DNA of 64,000 nucleotides from contig JAOWCC010000936.1 of NCBI GenBank assembly GCA_030867875.1, positions 79,145,032-79,209,031 on the forward strand, given 5' to 3'. Shown one piece after another: positions 27,712-39,871 of this stretch. This stretch comes from Actinernus sp. WN-2022. Its lineage: Eukaryota > Cnidaria > Anthozoa > Actiniaria > Actinernidae. How positions within the stretch are numbered: the stretch's first letter is position 1; each line of letters opens with the position of its first letter. Position numbers and translations under genes: made by a program. Under the pieces are notes generated by a model. It made no database searches and was not told the origin of the DNA. It saw only the letters and a list, made by a program, of their open reading frames with translations.

Positions 27712-28022
27712 TACCCTGGTTCCAGAGGTTACGAATCTCACTTCCATGCGTTTGACAGCTGTCAAACATGTTACTTCAGTAATTACACTATTGACCAATC
27801 ACCGAGGAGTTAGCACGTGTAAGGAACCAATCAGGTTTCTTGTTTATCCAATTAAAAATTCATCCATCCAGGAACGAGGGTCAGATTGTGACCCTTGTTT
27901 AAATTTATTGGCGCGGCACGATCAATCAACTGACCACTTTAAGCAGAGGTTTTCTCTCCTTTCTCGCAGCTTAGCGGCTTAACCGTCGCTTAAAAATTGA
28001 GAAAACCTCTGGAACCAGGGTA
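27712..28022. mobile_element. MITE, TACCCTGGTTCCAGAGG family, with ~9-bp target duplication
   Basis: Ends TACCCTGGTTCCAGAGGTT and AACCTCTGGAACCAGGGTA. CTAATAGCT precedes and CTAATAGCC follows (8 of 9 identical), supporting a 9-bp duplication. The interior has GCAGCTTAGCGGCTT, like the copies at 20418 and 8.8 kb. Confidence 0.85.
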
Positions 28023-28033
28023 CTAATAGCCTA

Positions 28034-28112
28034 GGGGGGGGGGGGGGGGGGGGCACATTTTTTTTTTGACATTTTGAAAGGCAACTGGTCAAATTCCCCA
28101 CCCTGTGGCAGT

Positions 28113-28143
<31 letters not shown>

Positions 28144-28317
28144 CCCACCCTGGGGTCACAATAGCACACGTTTAGTTGTGTGACACAATACTACATAAAG
28201 AAACTAAATTAAATGCAGGATGGTCTCATTTAAATAACAGATATATATGCCGACCCGACCGACCAAATTCCGAGGGTGGGGACAAGAAAGGTAGTCACCC
28301 CCCCCCCCCCCCCCCCC
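28034..28317. repeat. Cluster of three 20-base G or C tracts
   Basis: G20 at 28034-28053, C20 at 28113-28132 and C20 at 28298-28317, each next to A or T tracts. Similar tracts are at 12028-12042, 30394-30410 and 33666-33685. Lengths are probably inexact because of sequencing. Confidence 0.8.
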
Positions 28318-28319
28318 AT

Positions 28320-29620
28320 CCTCCAGGGGGAAAACATTGATAGGTGCATTATTTCTTTGAGCCTGACTCAGTGGAACCTAGAGTGGGAGGAGGTGAAAGA
28401 TTGGTAGCTCGTCTTGAAGTCGTACGTCCTCGTCAAAGTTTATGGGAGGCATCTCGACCTATGAGGAACCAAACCCCATCCATCTGCCCGTAGTAATTGT
28501 ACTGATTAGATTTCATCTCCTTGGCATATGGGACCATTAGTGACGTTATAAAGAAGACGGATACCCCGGCGGGCATCTGGTTTTATGGGTTGGGTGTTCT
28601 CTGATGAACTTGAAATAAATATTTTACACCTTTTCATATTTAAGTAACCAATAATACTAATGATTTTATATCTCATGGGGGGCTTGTTTACATGAACGGA
28701 AGGCCGTTTACTCTAGCACTATATAGGGTTATCTTCATTGTTTGTAATCCTGGCGACTGACTGTTTTTATTACACTGATATCGAGAACAATGCTGCCGGT
28801 CCTAGCACTAGGGCTATCTTCATTGTATTGTATTCCCTCGACACTGTTTTAGAATAGAATAGATATTTCATTTTATTTATCCACGAAAAGCTCATCACAA
28901 AAGTGCTCTTCCTGAGCGACGTGCTGAAATATTTAAATATTTTGCGCTAAGGGTCAATCTCCCCAGTTGTGTAACCAGGCCTTAAGAAATGCTAAGCTAC
29001 AAAAACTCATCAGGTGGCTGTTAGAATGATTAGCATAAATGATAGACTTCAGCAACAAGCGAATCTTGGTCAAGACTTGCAAGTCATGTGAGTCAGTACA
29101 AAGTGTGTCTTGCATTTTTTTATTTTTTTATTTAAACATATTTAATTGCGGAGTTTGCCCCAAGAGCAAACTGCTCATCTAGGGGGTTCACTGCGAATAA
29201 ATTAGAACCATATAGTTCTAAACGGGACATTACACTTTTTTTTGTATTTTTTTAAATACATGTGAAAAGTGTGCAAAAACAAATACATTTATAAGGTTTT
29301 AAAACAATAAAATAGCGTTGACAGATGGATGGCAAAATAAATTAAAACTCACGCTTTTGAAATCGATTAGATTCTTTAATAAAGCATTGGACAAAATAGA
29401 AAATATCAGCATTTTCATCCGCTGAAAGTTGTGAAGATCCAAACAAGAAAATCTTTATTATCTGTAACTCAGACATTACCGTCCATCTATCAGCATTTTA
29501 TTTAACACCCTTGGTAAAGTTAAAACTCACAGCTCAATGTTACAAAAGTTGATAAGTCTGTATTCGACTACTACTTACTTTCTTGAGTTATTTTGAATAA
29601 TGTCTTCCTATGACAAAGCG
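28320..29620. other. Intergenic stretch without recognised gene
   Basis: Downstream of ATAT1. AT-rich segments with T/A tracts near 29115 and 29235. A decayed non-LTR 3' end near 28855-28910 (ATTTCATTTTATTTATCCAC) is possible but unproven. Confidence 0.4.
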
Positions 29621-29625
29621 TAGGT

Positions 29626-29809
29626 GAGGCCCGGTTAGGGGTATTGGGGATCAAGGGATACCTAGCAAAATAATGACTGGGATAAGGGATAACGAACCAG
29701 AAAACAAGGGTAACCAAAGTCCATCGGGATAAGGGATAATAGGAATACAGCCGTCTGCATCTCAGGGATGAGGGATAACTATCCTGCAAAACACCCTTAA
29801 CCGGGCCTC
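29626..29809. mobile_element. MITE with GAGGCCCGGTTAGGGG ends
   Basis: Ends GAGGCCCGGTTAGGGGT and ACCCTTAACCGGGCCTC. The interior has four GGGATAAGGGATAAC-like words. Confidence 0.75.
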
Positions 29810-29811
29810 GT

Positions 29812-29972
29812 TAGGTCATTGCATAAATGGCGTCCAATTTGAATAACTTGTTTCAGAATCTTTAGTCTCACATTCATGTGAAAATGTTTTTCTGTGGCAA
29901 CGTGAACACGAGGCTAAAGTGTCTAGGACAATACCTATTAAAATTGGACGACATTTATGCAATGGGTCATTA
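29812..29972. mobile_element. MITE abutting the previous one
   Basis: Inverted ends GGTCATTGCATAAATGGCGT and complement (to about 29970), arms about 30 bp. It starts two bases after the preceding MITE. Confidence 0.7.
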
Positions 29973-30066
29973 TACACTGAACGAACCCGCTTGTGGTCAT
30001 CACTGCGAATTCTTGCCCGAGTACTGCAAGGTTTTGCTGCAACAAACTGTTTTTTATAACTAGTAA

Positions 30067-30193
30067 TAGCATGGCATGAGGGAAATTAGTGATTAAATTT
30101 CCTCAAGAGCCGTAGGAGGATTTGTAGAAGTTCAGACGCCGCATCGAGGCTCGAGGGGAAATTTAATCTCTAATTTCCCGACATGTCATGCTA
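30067..30193. mobile_element. MITE with TAGCATGxCATG ends
   Basis: Arms of about 37 bp: TAGCATGGCATGAGGGAAAT, then GATTAAATTTCC, and the complement to 30193. Confidence 0.8.
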
Positions 30194-30289
30194 CCCGACT
30201 TTGTTAATACTATTATTACGGAGGAACGGAACTAATCTCTGAGAAGTTTACTTTTCCGTCTGCCTAAACTACAAGACGTGGCAGTTGAG

Positions 30290-30525
30290 TAGCCTCCTCC
30301 GCAGGCAACTCTTACATGTTTTACATCCGGCTTCCGAAGCCGCGAGGGGACTGGGGAGGGAGAGAAGGTCTTTTATATTTCCTTCTTCCCCTTCCCCCCC
30401 CCCCCCCCCCTGATTTGTTTCATTCTCAGACCCTTGCTCGGCCCTCTTATACCACAGGAAGCCCGGTTTCACATTTTTTCTCGATATTTTCGATTTTAAT
30501 TGGGAGTTGCCTGCGGAGGAGGCTA
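30290..30525. mobile_element. MITE, TAGCCTCCTCCGCAGGCAAC ends, 9-bp target duplication
   Basis: Perfect 20-bp TIRs, and GCAGTTGAG on both sides (30281-30289 and 30526-30534). The interior includes a 17-base C tract. A minimal relative (TAGCCTCCTAA ends) is at 58308-58349. Confidence 0.9.
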
Positions 30526-31249
30526 GCAGTTGAGTTACTTTCGAAAACGTTTTGTTAAATCCGAATCAACTAATTATTTTATTGTTCATTTTCTAAACTT
30601 CTTAAAAATAGATTGGCACGGGAGAGACTAGCCTGATTTTCAGACGGTACGAGGTCGTCCGCTCACTTCCTCCCACAATAAGATGGTTCAGTGACTCTTG
30701 CGCCATGAGTCACAGAAAATGAATAATAAACAATTATTGGATTCGGTTTTCGCGTTATCAGCCACTGGCTTCGGCAGATATGATCATGCTCAACGTCATT
30801 GCTTATTCGCACAACTACAGCCCATCACAATTCAGATAGTGACCAAAATGAATAATCTCTTGTAATAATTCGAACCATATATGCTCGGCACACTGAGGCC
30901 GATCACCTACACGACTCCAGTGACTCGTGCATGCCGTCGTCAACGTAGCATGCATGATCATCAAGTTACAAAGCATATTTTTTTGGTTAAACTCGCTGTT
31001 TTAGTAAACTTCACGTCAAAACACAAGAATAAAAAGGAGCGCTAAAGGAACTGTAGTAACTGATACAAACGAAGACGATCAGAATTAGACAGTACAGCGT
31101 ACGACAAAGCACTCGCAAATTTGCGTAGATCGCGAATGCGAAGAACACTGACTGAAAAACCGTCAAAGGATTGCTGCTCCCCTCCTGGACTGCAAAAAAT
31201 GTCCAAATAATTATTATGCTGCTCCGCTCGTTACGCAGCAATAAACCAA

Positions 31250-31390
31250 GCAAATGCATGGCACTACCCAACACGCTACGACTGACGTAGCTAGCGTCTA
31301 ACACGCATGTGCATATCTTATTAGCTGTGGACCCAACACACGCTACGACTGACGTAGCTAGCGTCAACACGCATGTGCACATCTTATTAG
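31250..31390. repeat. 66-bp tandem duplication (ACGTAGCTAGCGTC unit)
   Basis: Two units of CACGCTACGACTGACGTAGC, then TAGCGTC and a CACGCATGTGCAxATCTTAT segment. Related units in the opposite orientation occur at 62205-62320 and 62572-62650, including CCATGCATTTGCTTGGTTTA, so this is a dispersed family. Confidence 0.8.
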
Positions 31391-31475
31391 CTGTGGAGTG
31401 GTGTTTCCGTTTATATTAGCTTCGTTTTTGCTAGCTTTCTTTTTGCTAAAATGTTTGCTTAAAATGTATACAACA

Positions 31476-31610
31476 ATTATTGAATTCGGTTTTCGAATGA
31501 TAGCGAAAATTATCAAGACTTCGGTTTGTGTTATCAGCCTCGGCTTCGGCAGATAACACAGACCTCTGTCTTGATAATTTTCGCCATCATGCTCCGCCTC
31601 ATCCAATAAT
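31476..31610. mobile_element. Palindromic MITE with ATTATTG ends
   Basis: GAAAATTATCAAGA and TGTTATC are mirrored around GCCTCGGCTTCGGC; the ends are ATTATTG and CAATAAT. A related half-copy is at 30733-30800 (ATTATTGGATTCGGTTTTCG). Confidence 0.75.
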
Positions 31611-31869
31611 CGCGTAATGTTTGTTTTTTATTTCTAGTGCTCGTGTTATGCTTAACATCACTCCTAGCTATTTCCGCTCCTTTTCTATATTTCGATATTC
31701 TTCATGATCACATATATCAAGAGACCATAACCTAGGTGATGATGGTCTCTTGGTTTTATCTGTTGCATTGCTTCAGTTCCAAACTGCTCTGAAATAAAAG
31801 ATGACAAAATTCAAGTGGATTGCGGAATTTTTAGTGTAGCCGTTAAGTGGCTATTAGACCCTTTGCACG

Positions 31870-33095
31870 TTACGTCATAGCCGCCATGTTGGTGTACAGT
31901 TAAAGACCCTGTCTCCGAGCCCATGGTGCTTTGCGCGCGCGCGCAAATCATTTTCGTAGACTACGAAAATCAGAAAGATCGTTGTTGTTGTTATGTGACT
32001 CTCGAATCTTTCGAAATCCATCCCTAGTTTGGGCCATCGTGTAATTATTCATAGGTATATATGCTTAACTGACTTTCTTTTATCTTAACTTTTGTATATA
32101 TACTTTTTTAAATGAAACTTTAATTCGAATATTTCTTCGAATCCCGGTCTAGAGTGGCGAGTAGAGGAATGCCGGAGAAAGGACCGAGACAGCGAGGCAA
32201 AGCGACTCGACAAAAAATCCTTCAGCAGTCCACATTTTACTTTCTCTAGGTCTACAAGAGACCAGTTGTGGTTCAAAAGGACTACTACGTGAGTTTCCCG
32301 GGGATTTGCTGCACTAAGGGACCGGCGGACTTCGTTGGAAATACAAAGCGGCACAAAGCAACCACTTCTGGCATCAAGATCATTCGTAATTATAATTTCG
32401 CACGGCTGAGCTCCACTGCCTGCACTGCGGTGTTACAGACTTATCTGTATACGTTTTGCATTTTTATTAGCAGAGAAAGCAATGTCCTTAACCTTTTTTT
32501 ATCCTACAGTACGTCCAGAAAGTCTTGCTACCAAAACTACGATCGCGGGTCAAAGTCCAATCTCCCGAGTTCAGCTGTTACTTCGCTGTGAGTTTGACTC
32601 GAGTGCGAGTACGACATTTCATTTTACACTCAAAATATATCATTCGCAAGGAAAGTAGAGATCTTCAAATACAGCTAAGCAATACTGGAGACATGAAAAC
32701 AAGGTAGCAAGAGTATGTGTTTGCTTGTAGAGTTGTGAAAAGTCGCACTCGTAAACCTAATTAGCTGATCTAAAGACAGAACAACTGGCTTCCTGCCGAG
32801 TCGGCTGTTAAAATCATATTCGAAGTTCGTGGGATCGATTGAGTTTTTAATCCGGTAAAAAATATGAAATTCGTTATCCAAAGTGTATCTGTACTTCTTT
32901 TATGAAACTGATAAACAATCGAGAGCATTTTAGTTCGCCTAAAAGCTGGCCTTTAATTTATGCGGCCGTTGATAAACAAACTAATCATAACATTGGCGCA
33001 AAGCACCATGGGCTCGGACACAGGGTCTTTATATTAACAATAGATTCTTCGTTAGCTTCTTTTGTTCTGTACACCAACATTGCCGCCATGCCCTT
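31870..33095. mobile_element. TIR element with coding-like interior
   Basis: Inverted ends of about 90 bp: GCCGCCATGTTGGTGTACAG at 31880 and complement near 33068-33088, plus CGAGCCCATGGTGCTTTGCG and complement near 32997-33016. The interior includes GC-richer sequence with plausible exon borders (see 32191-32590). TSD not determined. Confidence 0.65.
32191..32590 (+). other. Coding-like exons inside the TIR element, unrecognised
   Basis: An ATG at 32191 opens MPEKGPRQRGKATRQKILQQ and continues to a CTCTAG. Directly after this AG a 39-nt block (VYKRPVVVQKDYY) is followed by GTGAGT. A further AG (near 32510) opens YVQKVLLPKLRSRVKVQSPE, then FSCYFA, again followed by GTGAGT. The borders look like real introns and the peptides are basic and non-repetitive. 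I do not recognise the product; it may be a captured host gene or a transposon ORF. Confidence 0.25.
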
Positions 33096-33151
33096 TGTCA
33101 TTTGAATCTCTGGGAATTGAGTGCAAACTATCTATATGTTGTTCTAGTAGA

Positions 33152-33469
33152 CTGCGAGTACAGCCGTCTCGCATCTGGAACCACAATCAAAACATGGCCC
33201 CCGACTCTTGAGACGGAAAATTCCATACTGATGACGTTTCGCGGACAGGATCTGGTCGCGTCATTTGATTGGCTGTTATATGATAATTAGGCATACTAGC
33301 CAATCAAATAACGCGGCATAATTAGGCATACTAGCCAATCAAATGACGCGACCAGATCCTGTCCGCGAAACGTCATCAGTATGGAATTTTCCGTCTCAAG
33401 ACGCAGACAATCAAAACATGGCCCCCCGAGAGAGACGTGGTTCCCGATGCCAGACGGCTGTATTCGCAG
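33152..33469. mobile_element. Foldback element with GCGAGTACAGCCGTCT ends
   Basis: Arms of about 140 bp (CTGCGAGTACAGCCGTCT, GACGGAAAATTCCATACTGA, GACCAGATCC with complements). The centre holds two AATTAGGCATACTAGCCAAT units. Confidence 0.85.
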
Positions 33470-33594
33470 GTTATTGTAGTTGCTAGGTTTTGAGCAAGCC
33501 AAAATGTGAAGAAGTTAAAAATAATTAATAAGTCTGCTGAATTCTTGAATCATGAACAAATGGCAAGATATATATGTCATGCCATATTTCCCCC

Positions 33595-33690
33595 GGGGGG
33601 AGGGGGGGGGATGATACCCCCTTATATAGTATACGGGTATGTGCCGGGGTATGGTTTTCGAGCAACCCCCCCCCCCCCCCCCCCCATATT
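33595..33690. repeat. G-rich then C-rich low-complexity patch
   Basis: GGGGGGAGGGGGGGG near 33596-33610 faces a C20 tract at 33666-33685, which could pair as a hairpin or form quadruplexes. Confidence 0.6.
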
Positions 33691-33699
33691 TTTGCTAGC

Positions 33700-35925
33700 C
33701 TGTCATACCAGGTGTATCATAGCAGGCTACATTGTTGCAGTTGATCGAGGATTCAGTTTTGGGGATGAAAAAGTAATAAAAATATTCAAATTACACTAAC
33801 TGTTTCCAAAATCGCCCTTTTTGACGATACCAACTTCCGTCAGGAAATGTTGAAGCAAAGTTTAAAGCCAAATGAATAGTCTCGAAATACATCAGTTGTA
33901 CGAGAACGTCATTCACTGATCCACCTTTGGCGTATAACAGCAATAACAAAGTTACTGGAATCGAACATTAAATATTAATCCAACTTTCTGATAAGGATTT
34001 TAATTATTAACCGACCATAAACCCAATCTCAGTCAAAATATTTCATTCGTGAACTTGTTCCGAAACAGTTTCGTGTTTTGGAACTCGGTGACCCTTCACG
34101 AACAAGTAACGGGGTTAAGTACGTCACAGCTGGATACACCAGTGATGTTAAACACAACTGTTTTTCAGTAACGTCGGGTGTAATTGGTATTTTATGTTCG
34201 CGTGATTAAAATTATGCCATGACGTTCACCGAAACGTCAGCCAGTGTATACCGGCTATAGGCTTTGTTCTATTTCCTTGACAGTTCTACACAATAACATC
34301 CTTCCTGATTGGTGCCTTGGCAATTAAACAAAGCTATTCCAAAGGCATTAGAAGCCGCAGCTCCTCGCATAATTAGGATTTAATATTTGACAAGTAAAGA
34401 TCCTAGTTCATGTATCAATAGCAAGCCGACAACGCTTCACACGCGACAACTTGTAGCATATGATCCTACCAGCGAACAACCACATATCACCTATCGTCTA
34501 TGTTGTCGGAAAATCTCAAGGGATGGCTACAAATTCTCGGTAAGACAAATTTATAGCTTATAAAAATATATTCATATCAACTAGAGAAACTGGACGAGAA
34601 ACTTATTTCTGTAATAGTTTTCAAAACATTTAAATGCGCCGTTTGTGTTTTTTTTTAGTAGGCGAAGGCGATACACGATGGATAGAGAGGTTCTGTGTCG
34701 TCTTCCCGCAGGAGAAACTCTTGCGATTGTTTCTTGACGAAGAGGTACTCGATCGAAGCCATGATCTTCTTTTGTGAAATACATGCTGCAGTTTGATTGA
34801 TCTGGCTAATCTGTGAGTCATAAACCAACCTCGTGAACTCTATAATCTGTTTGTCAACACAGGGCTATCTGGATCACCTTCGCTCGTTGGCTGCAAAAAC
34901 AGAGTTTTCTCAACCTCGTGAAGCATGGGAAAGACAAAGAGAAGGTACAATTCTCCACCTGCAGAATTAAAACCCTTATCTCTGCGATCAGATAGGCTTA
35001 TTTTATTTGTTTTCTGCTCCATCAACGTCTAATTCTTGTTTAACTTGTCGTTGTACTTGGGTTCAGTTGAAACTCGCAAATACATAGCTGTTGCTATAGC
35101 GATTTTGAAAATGCTCAGAAGTTAGTGATAATGTTGTGGAATACATCGGAGTTTTCTAATTCACGGGGACTACACTGCTATACGCGGTTACTTAATTGTA
35201 ATAAATGTTTCCATATACGAAATGACCCATGTGGCGTACATATCAAGTCGTACGGAAACGCTGCCGAGACTTCGTGTAAATGTGCTTGCGTAAAAAGTCT
35301 TCAGTTGTTGGCAATTTCTTCCTGAATTCGGAGAACTGCATGGCTATTCCTTGAACGTGTTGGTTTTAAGAGATGCACTGCGCGCGCCTCTCGATGAATC
35401 CAAAAATGGTGAACAGAACTTAAAGTAAACCTTCCCGTGCCCTCCTCACTGCTTTCTCTTCGAATGTCGCAGCGACTGGAGAATATCTCTTTTTATTGTT
35501 CCAAAATAAGCAAGTTTATTGTGGACTTCTGATAAAACTCAGTCCTGGTTCATTTTATATCTTTGTGTTCAAAATAATGAAGTAGATAATTCAGTTCCTA
35601 TATGGATGTACCGACTTATTAACTGTCTTTGTAAAGGGTCTTAGACCCATTTGAACAGGCTTCTAGATACAAAAGAGACCGATATTTATACGGCGCCGAC
35701 ACGCCTAGCCACTCTCTCTTTTAAAAGCTTTCTTTACCCGTGCCCATGCAGGTATTTCCTGCTGATAACATACCGTGTAACATCTTCACGAGAGTAAAAC
35801 AAACTTTGTCGTTGAGCAAATAATCTTGCTCAACTTGGGTAAAGAATCCAACTAAGTAACCGACCCGTCTTGACTGTTTTACACGTCATTGTAAAAGGAA
35901 GCTCCCAAATCAAGGAACAACACTA
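33700..35925. other. Intergenic stretch without recognised gene
   Basis: I see no supported exon or TIR element. A frame on the minus strand at 34840-35025 is short and unconvincing. Confidence 0.35.
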
Positions 35926-35927
35926 TT

Positions 35928-36194
35928 GGGGGAGCCGGGGTGGTGCAGTGGTTAAGCGCTTCGTATCTCTCACCTCTGTGGCCCAGGTTCGATACCCGGA
36001 CGCGGCGCCATATGTGAGTTGAGTTTGTTGGTATCTCGCCCTTGCTTCGAGGGTTTTTCTCCGGGTTCTCCGGTTTTCCTCCCTCCGCAAAAACCAACAC
36101 GCTAAATTCCAATTAGATCTGTTGATTAGCCGGGACCTGGCTTTGATCAGCCCCATGGTTGTTTCAGGTCTCGTTAGAAATTCAGAATTCAGAG
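35928..36194 (+). mobile_element. tRNA-derived SINE, copy 1
   Basis: The head has a pol III box A (TGGTGCAGTGG, 35941-35951) and box B (GGTTCGATACC, 35986-35996) at tRNA-like spacing. The body (CTCCGGGTTCTCCGGTTTTC, AGCCGGGACCTGGCTTTGAT) is shared with copy 2 at 43375-43630, with about 95% identity by eye. Frames on its minus strand are shadows. Confidence 0.9.
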
Positions 36195-36404
36195 TATTGT
36201 ATTCAGAAATTGGGAGAGAAAAACGGCAATGTAATTATACACTAAGTTGTTTTCTGTTTCTTTACGTACAGCTGAATCGACGAAGTAAGGTAATTTGAGG
36301 CCGCATCCACGATCCCTGGATTTTAATATCCCGAAATAGAGTGTTAAACATCGCGATTAACTGATATTAGGCGCATGTTTGTTCTTTTGAAAGTAAGAAA
36401 GAAA

Positions 36405-36930
36405 TGCCGCCAACACTATTCTCTATTTCTTCTTTTGTCAAATTTCCGGCCATTTTCTTATACAGAGCACTTCTAAAGAACCACACAATTAAGGTCGCAA
36501 TCTTCACATATGTATGTCAAGAAATTAGAATTCTGTTTAATTTGGGCTCTGAGCACTACACATGACTCACCAGTGAACTCCGTTTCTATTTTATCCGCTG
36601 AAAGACATCAAAATGATTTAAAACCATTCAAACGTTAGTGTAAATTCTGATGTTAACTTGAAATAATTTGAATGGTTGAATGCCATGTGAATACCGCCAA
36701 CACTACAGTCCTTTTGTCGTATTTCCGGCCATATTCTGACATGACAGAACACTCATTTCTAAAGAACCATTTCTAGGATGGAATTTATATGTTGCCGTAA
36801 TTTTGGGCTCTTTTATTCTGGGTTAGAGAACTATACATTAAACTTTTATTATACCAAAGACATCAAAATGATTTAACCATTATAAACATTAGTTTAAATT
36901 CTGATGGATAACTTGAAATGACTTTAAAGT
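36405..36930. repeat. Diverged tandem duplication of about 290 bp
   Basis: The first unit (36405-36680) and second (36693-36930) share CCGCCAACACTA, TTTCCGGCCAT, TTCTAAAGAACCA, GACATCAAAATGATTTAA and AAATTCTGATG in order. Confidence 0.8.
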
Positions 36931-37630
36931 TGTCGGCAGTACGTTGCTTTTGTTTGCCTAAACACACTTCAAGTTGACGGTTTCGTCATTCATCAGAATC
37001 GGCCGGTTTACTACCTGTGGGGCAAAGTTTTAAATCGGCATTACAGAACATTTAATTTCTGTTTAATCAGTAATTTGGGTTTATGTTTATATAGATACAA
37101 GATTACACAAGCCTCATCACTCAACAACCATAACAATACTGATATACCAGTAAGCATGAATCAAGCGCAAGCATTACCGTTTTTAACAACTGATCATATA
37201 AACTCGCCGGTTCTCAACCTTTTTTGCATTGGCAAGTTATCCAATCACTTTTTAATATCGAAGTGAGCAATTTTAATACCGAAGTGAGCAATGTTAATTA
37301 AGAAATCGGAAGTCCCTTCTCGGCTTTCGTAAATCACACATCTGCAGCTTCTAGCAAAGCCAAAAGGCAACAGTTGCTGTAGGCCATGGATTGACAGAAG
37401 CATCCGCATGGGAAACTGCAGGTCATGAGCTATAGTAAAACCCTTTCCTCCTGCTCAAATAACTGAATGTACTAAACACAGACTATATCAGTTCTTGCCG
37501 GCCAGGATTGATAAAATATGCCACGAACTTGACAGGAAGACAAGTACTTCCTTCACTGACGGAAGTCATGTACTAAATTAAAGCGGTGGAAATGCGTTAT
37601 TTTTCTGTGACTCGGTCCTTTATTTTAAGA

Positions 37631-37772
37631 TAGCCTGCAATGCAGGCGTTTTATTTGGGAAACCGCAATATATTTGGACGAGGGAAGAATGGCGCGATGC
37701 TGAAATTCATTCGCGAGCGGAAAACATCCACGAAAGCGGGAAAACCACTAAAAACGCCTGCATTGCAGGCTA
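37631..37772. mobile_element. MITE with TAGCCTGCAATGCAGGCG ends
   Basis: TIRs of 22 bp, perfect. Flanks TATTTTAAGA (left) and TATTTTAAAA (right, overlapping the last TA) suggest an 8-9 bp target duplication. Confidence 0.9.
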
Positions 37773-39010
37773 TTTTAAAATTGTAAATATACTTTTTTTT
37801 TGAAGATGACATTCACACCTCTCTTAATTGTGAATTATGAAAACGTTTTGTTATATTTTTGAGTCAAAGAATAGACCTTATGCAAAAAATGACGATTTAC
37901 TAAAACATAGAATTTACTGCCGTTGTTCTATTGGACAGTTAATGATACAGAGAAATTTGGATGTGACAGTGTAAAATGGTGCTTAATGATCGTTTTAAAC
38001 CGCCGCGAAGCCGACACTAATATTCATCATCAAGTTAGATCATATGCAAGAAACAGAAGAAATGGCCGACTTTCATGAGAACGAGGATAGCCAGCCATTT
38101 AGCTCTTACCATATACATTTTCAAATATCTTTGATCGATAAACGCATTGTAAAAGAATGCAGAAACCATGCGCATAGATCAAGGCTTACGTTTATATTTA
38201 GGAACAACTACAAAAACCTAAGCATCCAATTCAGTTATAATCTCTCAGTCTACTCTGTCGCTTCTTTCCTTAGATTCCGTGAAACTAAAACCCCGCAGCC
38301 AGAGCTTGACGCCAGACTCCAGTATTCCACTCCGTGGCGGGTTAGCTGTAAGTATTTCACTCATTCTCCCACTGGACACAAAGGTGAAACTGAAAAATGG
38401 CCCTCCTCCCAGCTGATTTATACACTTCTGCCTGTCTTATTTGATCGTTTTGATCAATAAGCCAGTTCAATGGGTACAGAGTATGAGTGCGCGCGGCGAC
38501 TAAGCACGACAGCAGCGTGTACAAAAATGGCGGACATCTTAACATTTTGCGAGTACCTTTATGTTTAATTTTCTGAGAAGAATAAGAGATTATGGCAAGG
38601 ATAAGTTTCAAATACTCAGACCACTTCTTTCAGAAACTAAGAAAAAACATGATTTGAACAGTGTAGTTAAGTTTTGAATACTGGGATAAAAAATCGTGTT
38701 TATGGCGAAATTCCCGCTGATTTACGCCGCGCATAATATTCAGCTCTGTTATTCACGATATCTTATTGCATAACTGCATGATTTCAAAGGCTAGACAGAT
38801 TATTATACGGCTCATAGTTAATATATATTTATACGAGAGAAAAGTCGAAAAAAGATTTTAAAAACTTCGGCTTTTGTTAATTAACTGTACCTGTATGATA
38901 AACTCTTTATACTTTCTTTCCTTACTACTTACTTTATTTGTTATAATTATAGTTAGCATGCAATCATAAAAATGTGTATTTCAACTGGAATTAACAAAAC
39001 GTGTTTCATC
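37773..39010. other. Intergenic; only an unsupported ORF
   Basis: A 138-codon + frame at 38044-38460 has no domain, no splice context and ordinary composition. I treat it as chance. Confidence 0.4.
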
Positions 39011-39054
39011 TGCCTCGTTTCAAAGGCCATGCCGATACAAAACTACGTTGGCCC

Positions 39055-39495
39055 AAAAGGGTCAAACACAAATGAATTTCCCAAAACACAAATCAATATT
39101 CCAAAACACAAATCAATATCCCAAAACACAAATCAATATCCCAAAACACAAATCAATATCCCAAAACACAAATCGAAATTCCAAAACACAAATCAAAATA
39201 CACACAAACCAATTTCCCAAAACACAAATCGAAATTCCCAAAACACAAATCAATTTCCCAAAACACAAATCGAAACTCCCAAAACACAAATCAATTTCCC
39301 AAACCACAAATCAAAATTCCCAAAACACAAATCGAAATTCCCAAAACACAAATCAATTTCCCAAAACACAAATCAAAATTCCCAAAACGCAAATCGAAAT
39401 TCCCAAAACACAGATCAATTCCCCAAAACACAAATCAAAATTCCCAAAACACAAATCGAAATTCCCAAAACACAAATCAATAACACAAATCGAAG
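39055..39495. repeat. ~20-bp CCCAAAACACAAATC array, left
   Basis: About 22 degenerate units of CCCAAAACACAAATCrAwwt. The two long overlapping frames here (rich in NPK/TQI) are artefacts of the 20-bp period and absence of stops. Confidence 0.9.
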
Positions 39496-39607
39496 GCCTG
39501 GAAACTAACCCAAAATACCAATCGAGAAAGTCTGGGACCAGATCGTACAGGAAAGCCTGCTAGCTAGCTGTAAATTTACGGCCAGAATTGAAACTCTTGC
39601 AACTGAA

Positions 39608-39775
39608 ATGTTTTGCCAAAACTGTGGTGATCAAGGAGAAGAAGATCTCCAATATTGTCCTAACTGCGGCTCTAAGCTCGGCACTAGTATATCTTCGTAT
39701 AGAGCTCTTTTATCAGACTTCAACGTCACTGAAAAAGAAGCTTCTACAGCGGATTTAGCTGCGAGACCATTTTGA
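39608..39775 (+). CDS. Small zinc-ribbon ORF within transposon
   Basis: 55 codons: MFCQNCGDQGEEDLQYCPNC, then GSKLG and a polar tail. The two CxxC pairs form a classic zinc-ribbon pattern. The same region occurs inverted at 40135-40225 and 40460-40545, split by a GGGAGGAGGG insertion, so the ORF is part of the repeat structure. It could be a transposon accessory protein or the N-terminal exon of a longer one. Function unknown. Confidence 0.4.
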   Translation: MFCQNCGDQGEEDLQYCPNCGSKLGTSISSYRALLSDFNVTEKEASTADLAARPF

Positions 39776-39871
39776 ACTTTCTTTCCAAATACCATGGGTT
39801 AGGGACCGGCTGGCGACGTATAACTTCTTCTCTTTAACTTTCGTCGTTTCCTATCCGTTACTCCATCTGGG

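Noticed and set aside
35941..36000. Functional tRNA gene
   Set aside because: A and B boxes are present but no tRNA cloverleaf or acceptor stem closes, and the sequence continues into a repeated SINE body.
35923..36156. Minus-strand ORFs over the SINE
   Set aside because: Shadow frames of a tRNA-derived repeat; the same frames appear at the second copy (43263-43707).
38044..38460. 138-codon ORF
   Set aside because: No motif, no repeats, no splice context; the length is compatible with chance in 64 kb.
38972..39563. Two overlapping long ORFs rich in PK, TQI, NQ
   Set aside because: Produced by the 20-bp CCCAAAACACAAATC array; same for the minus-strand ORFs at 41351-41740.
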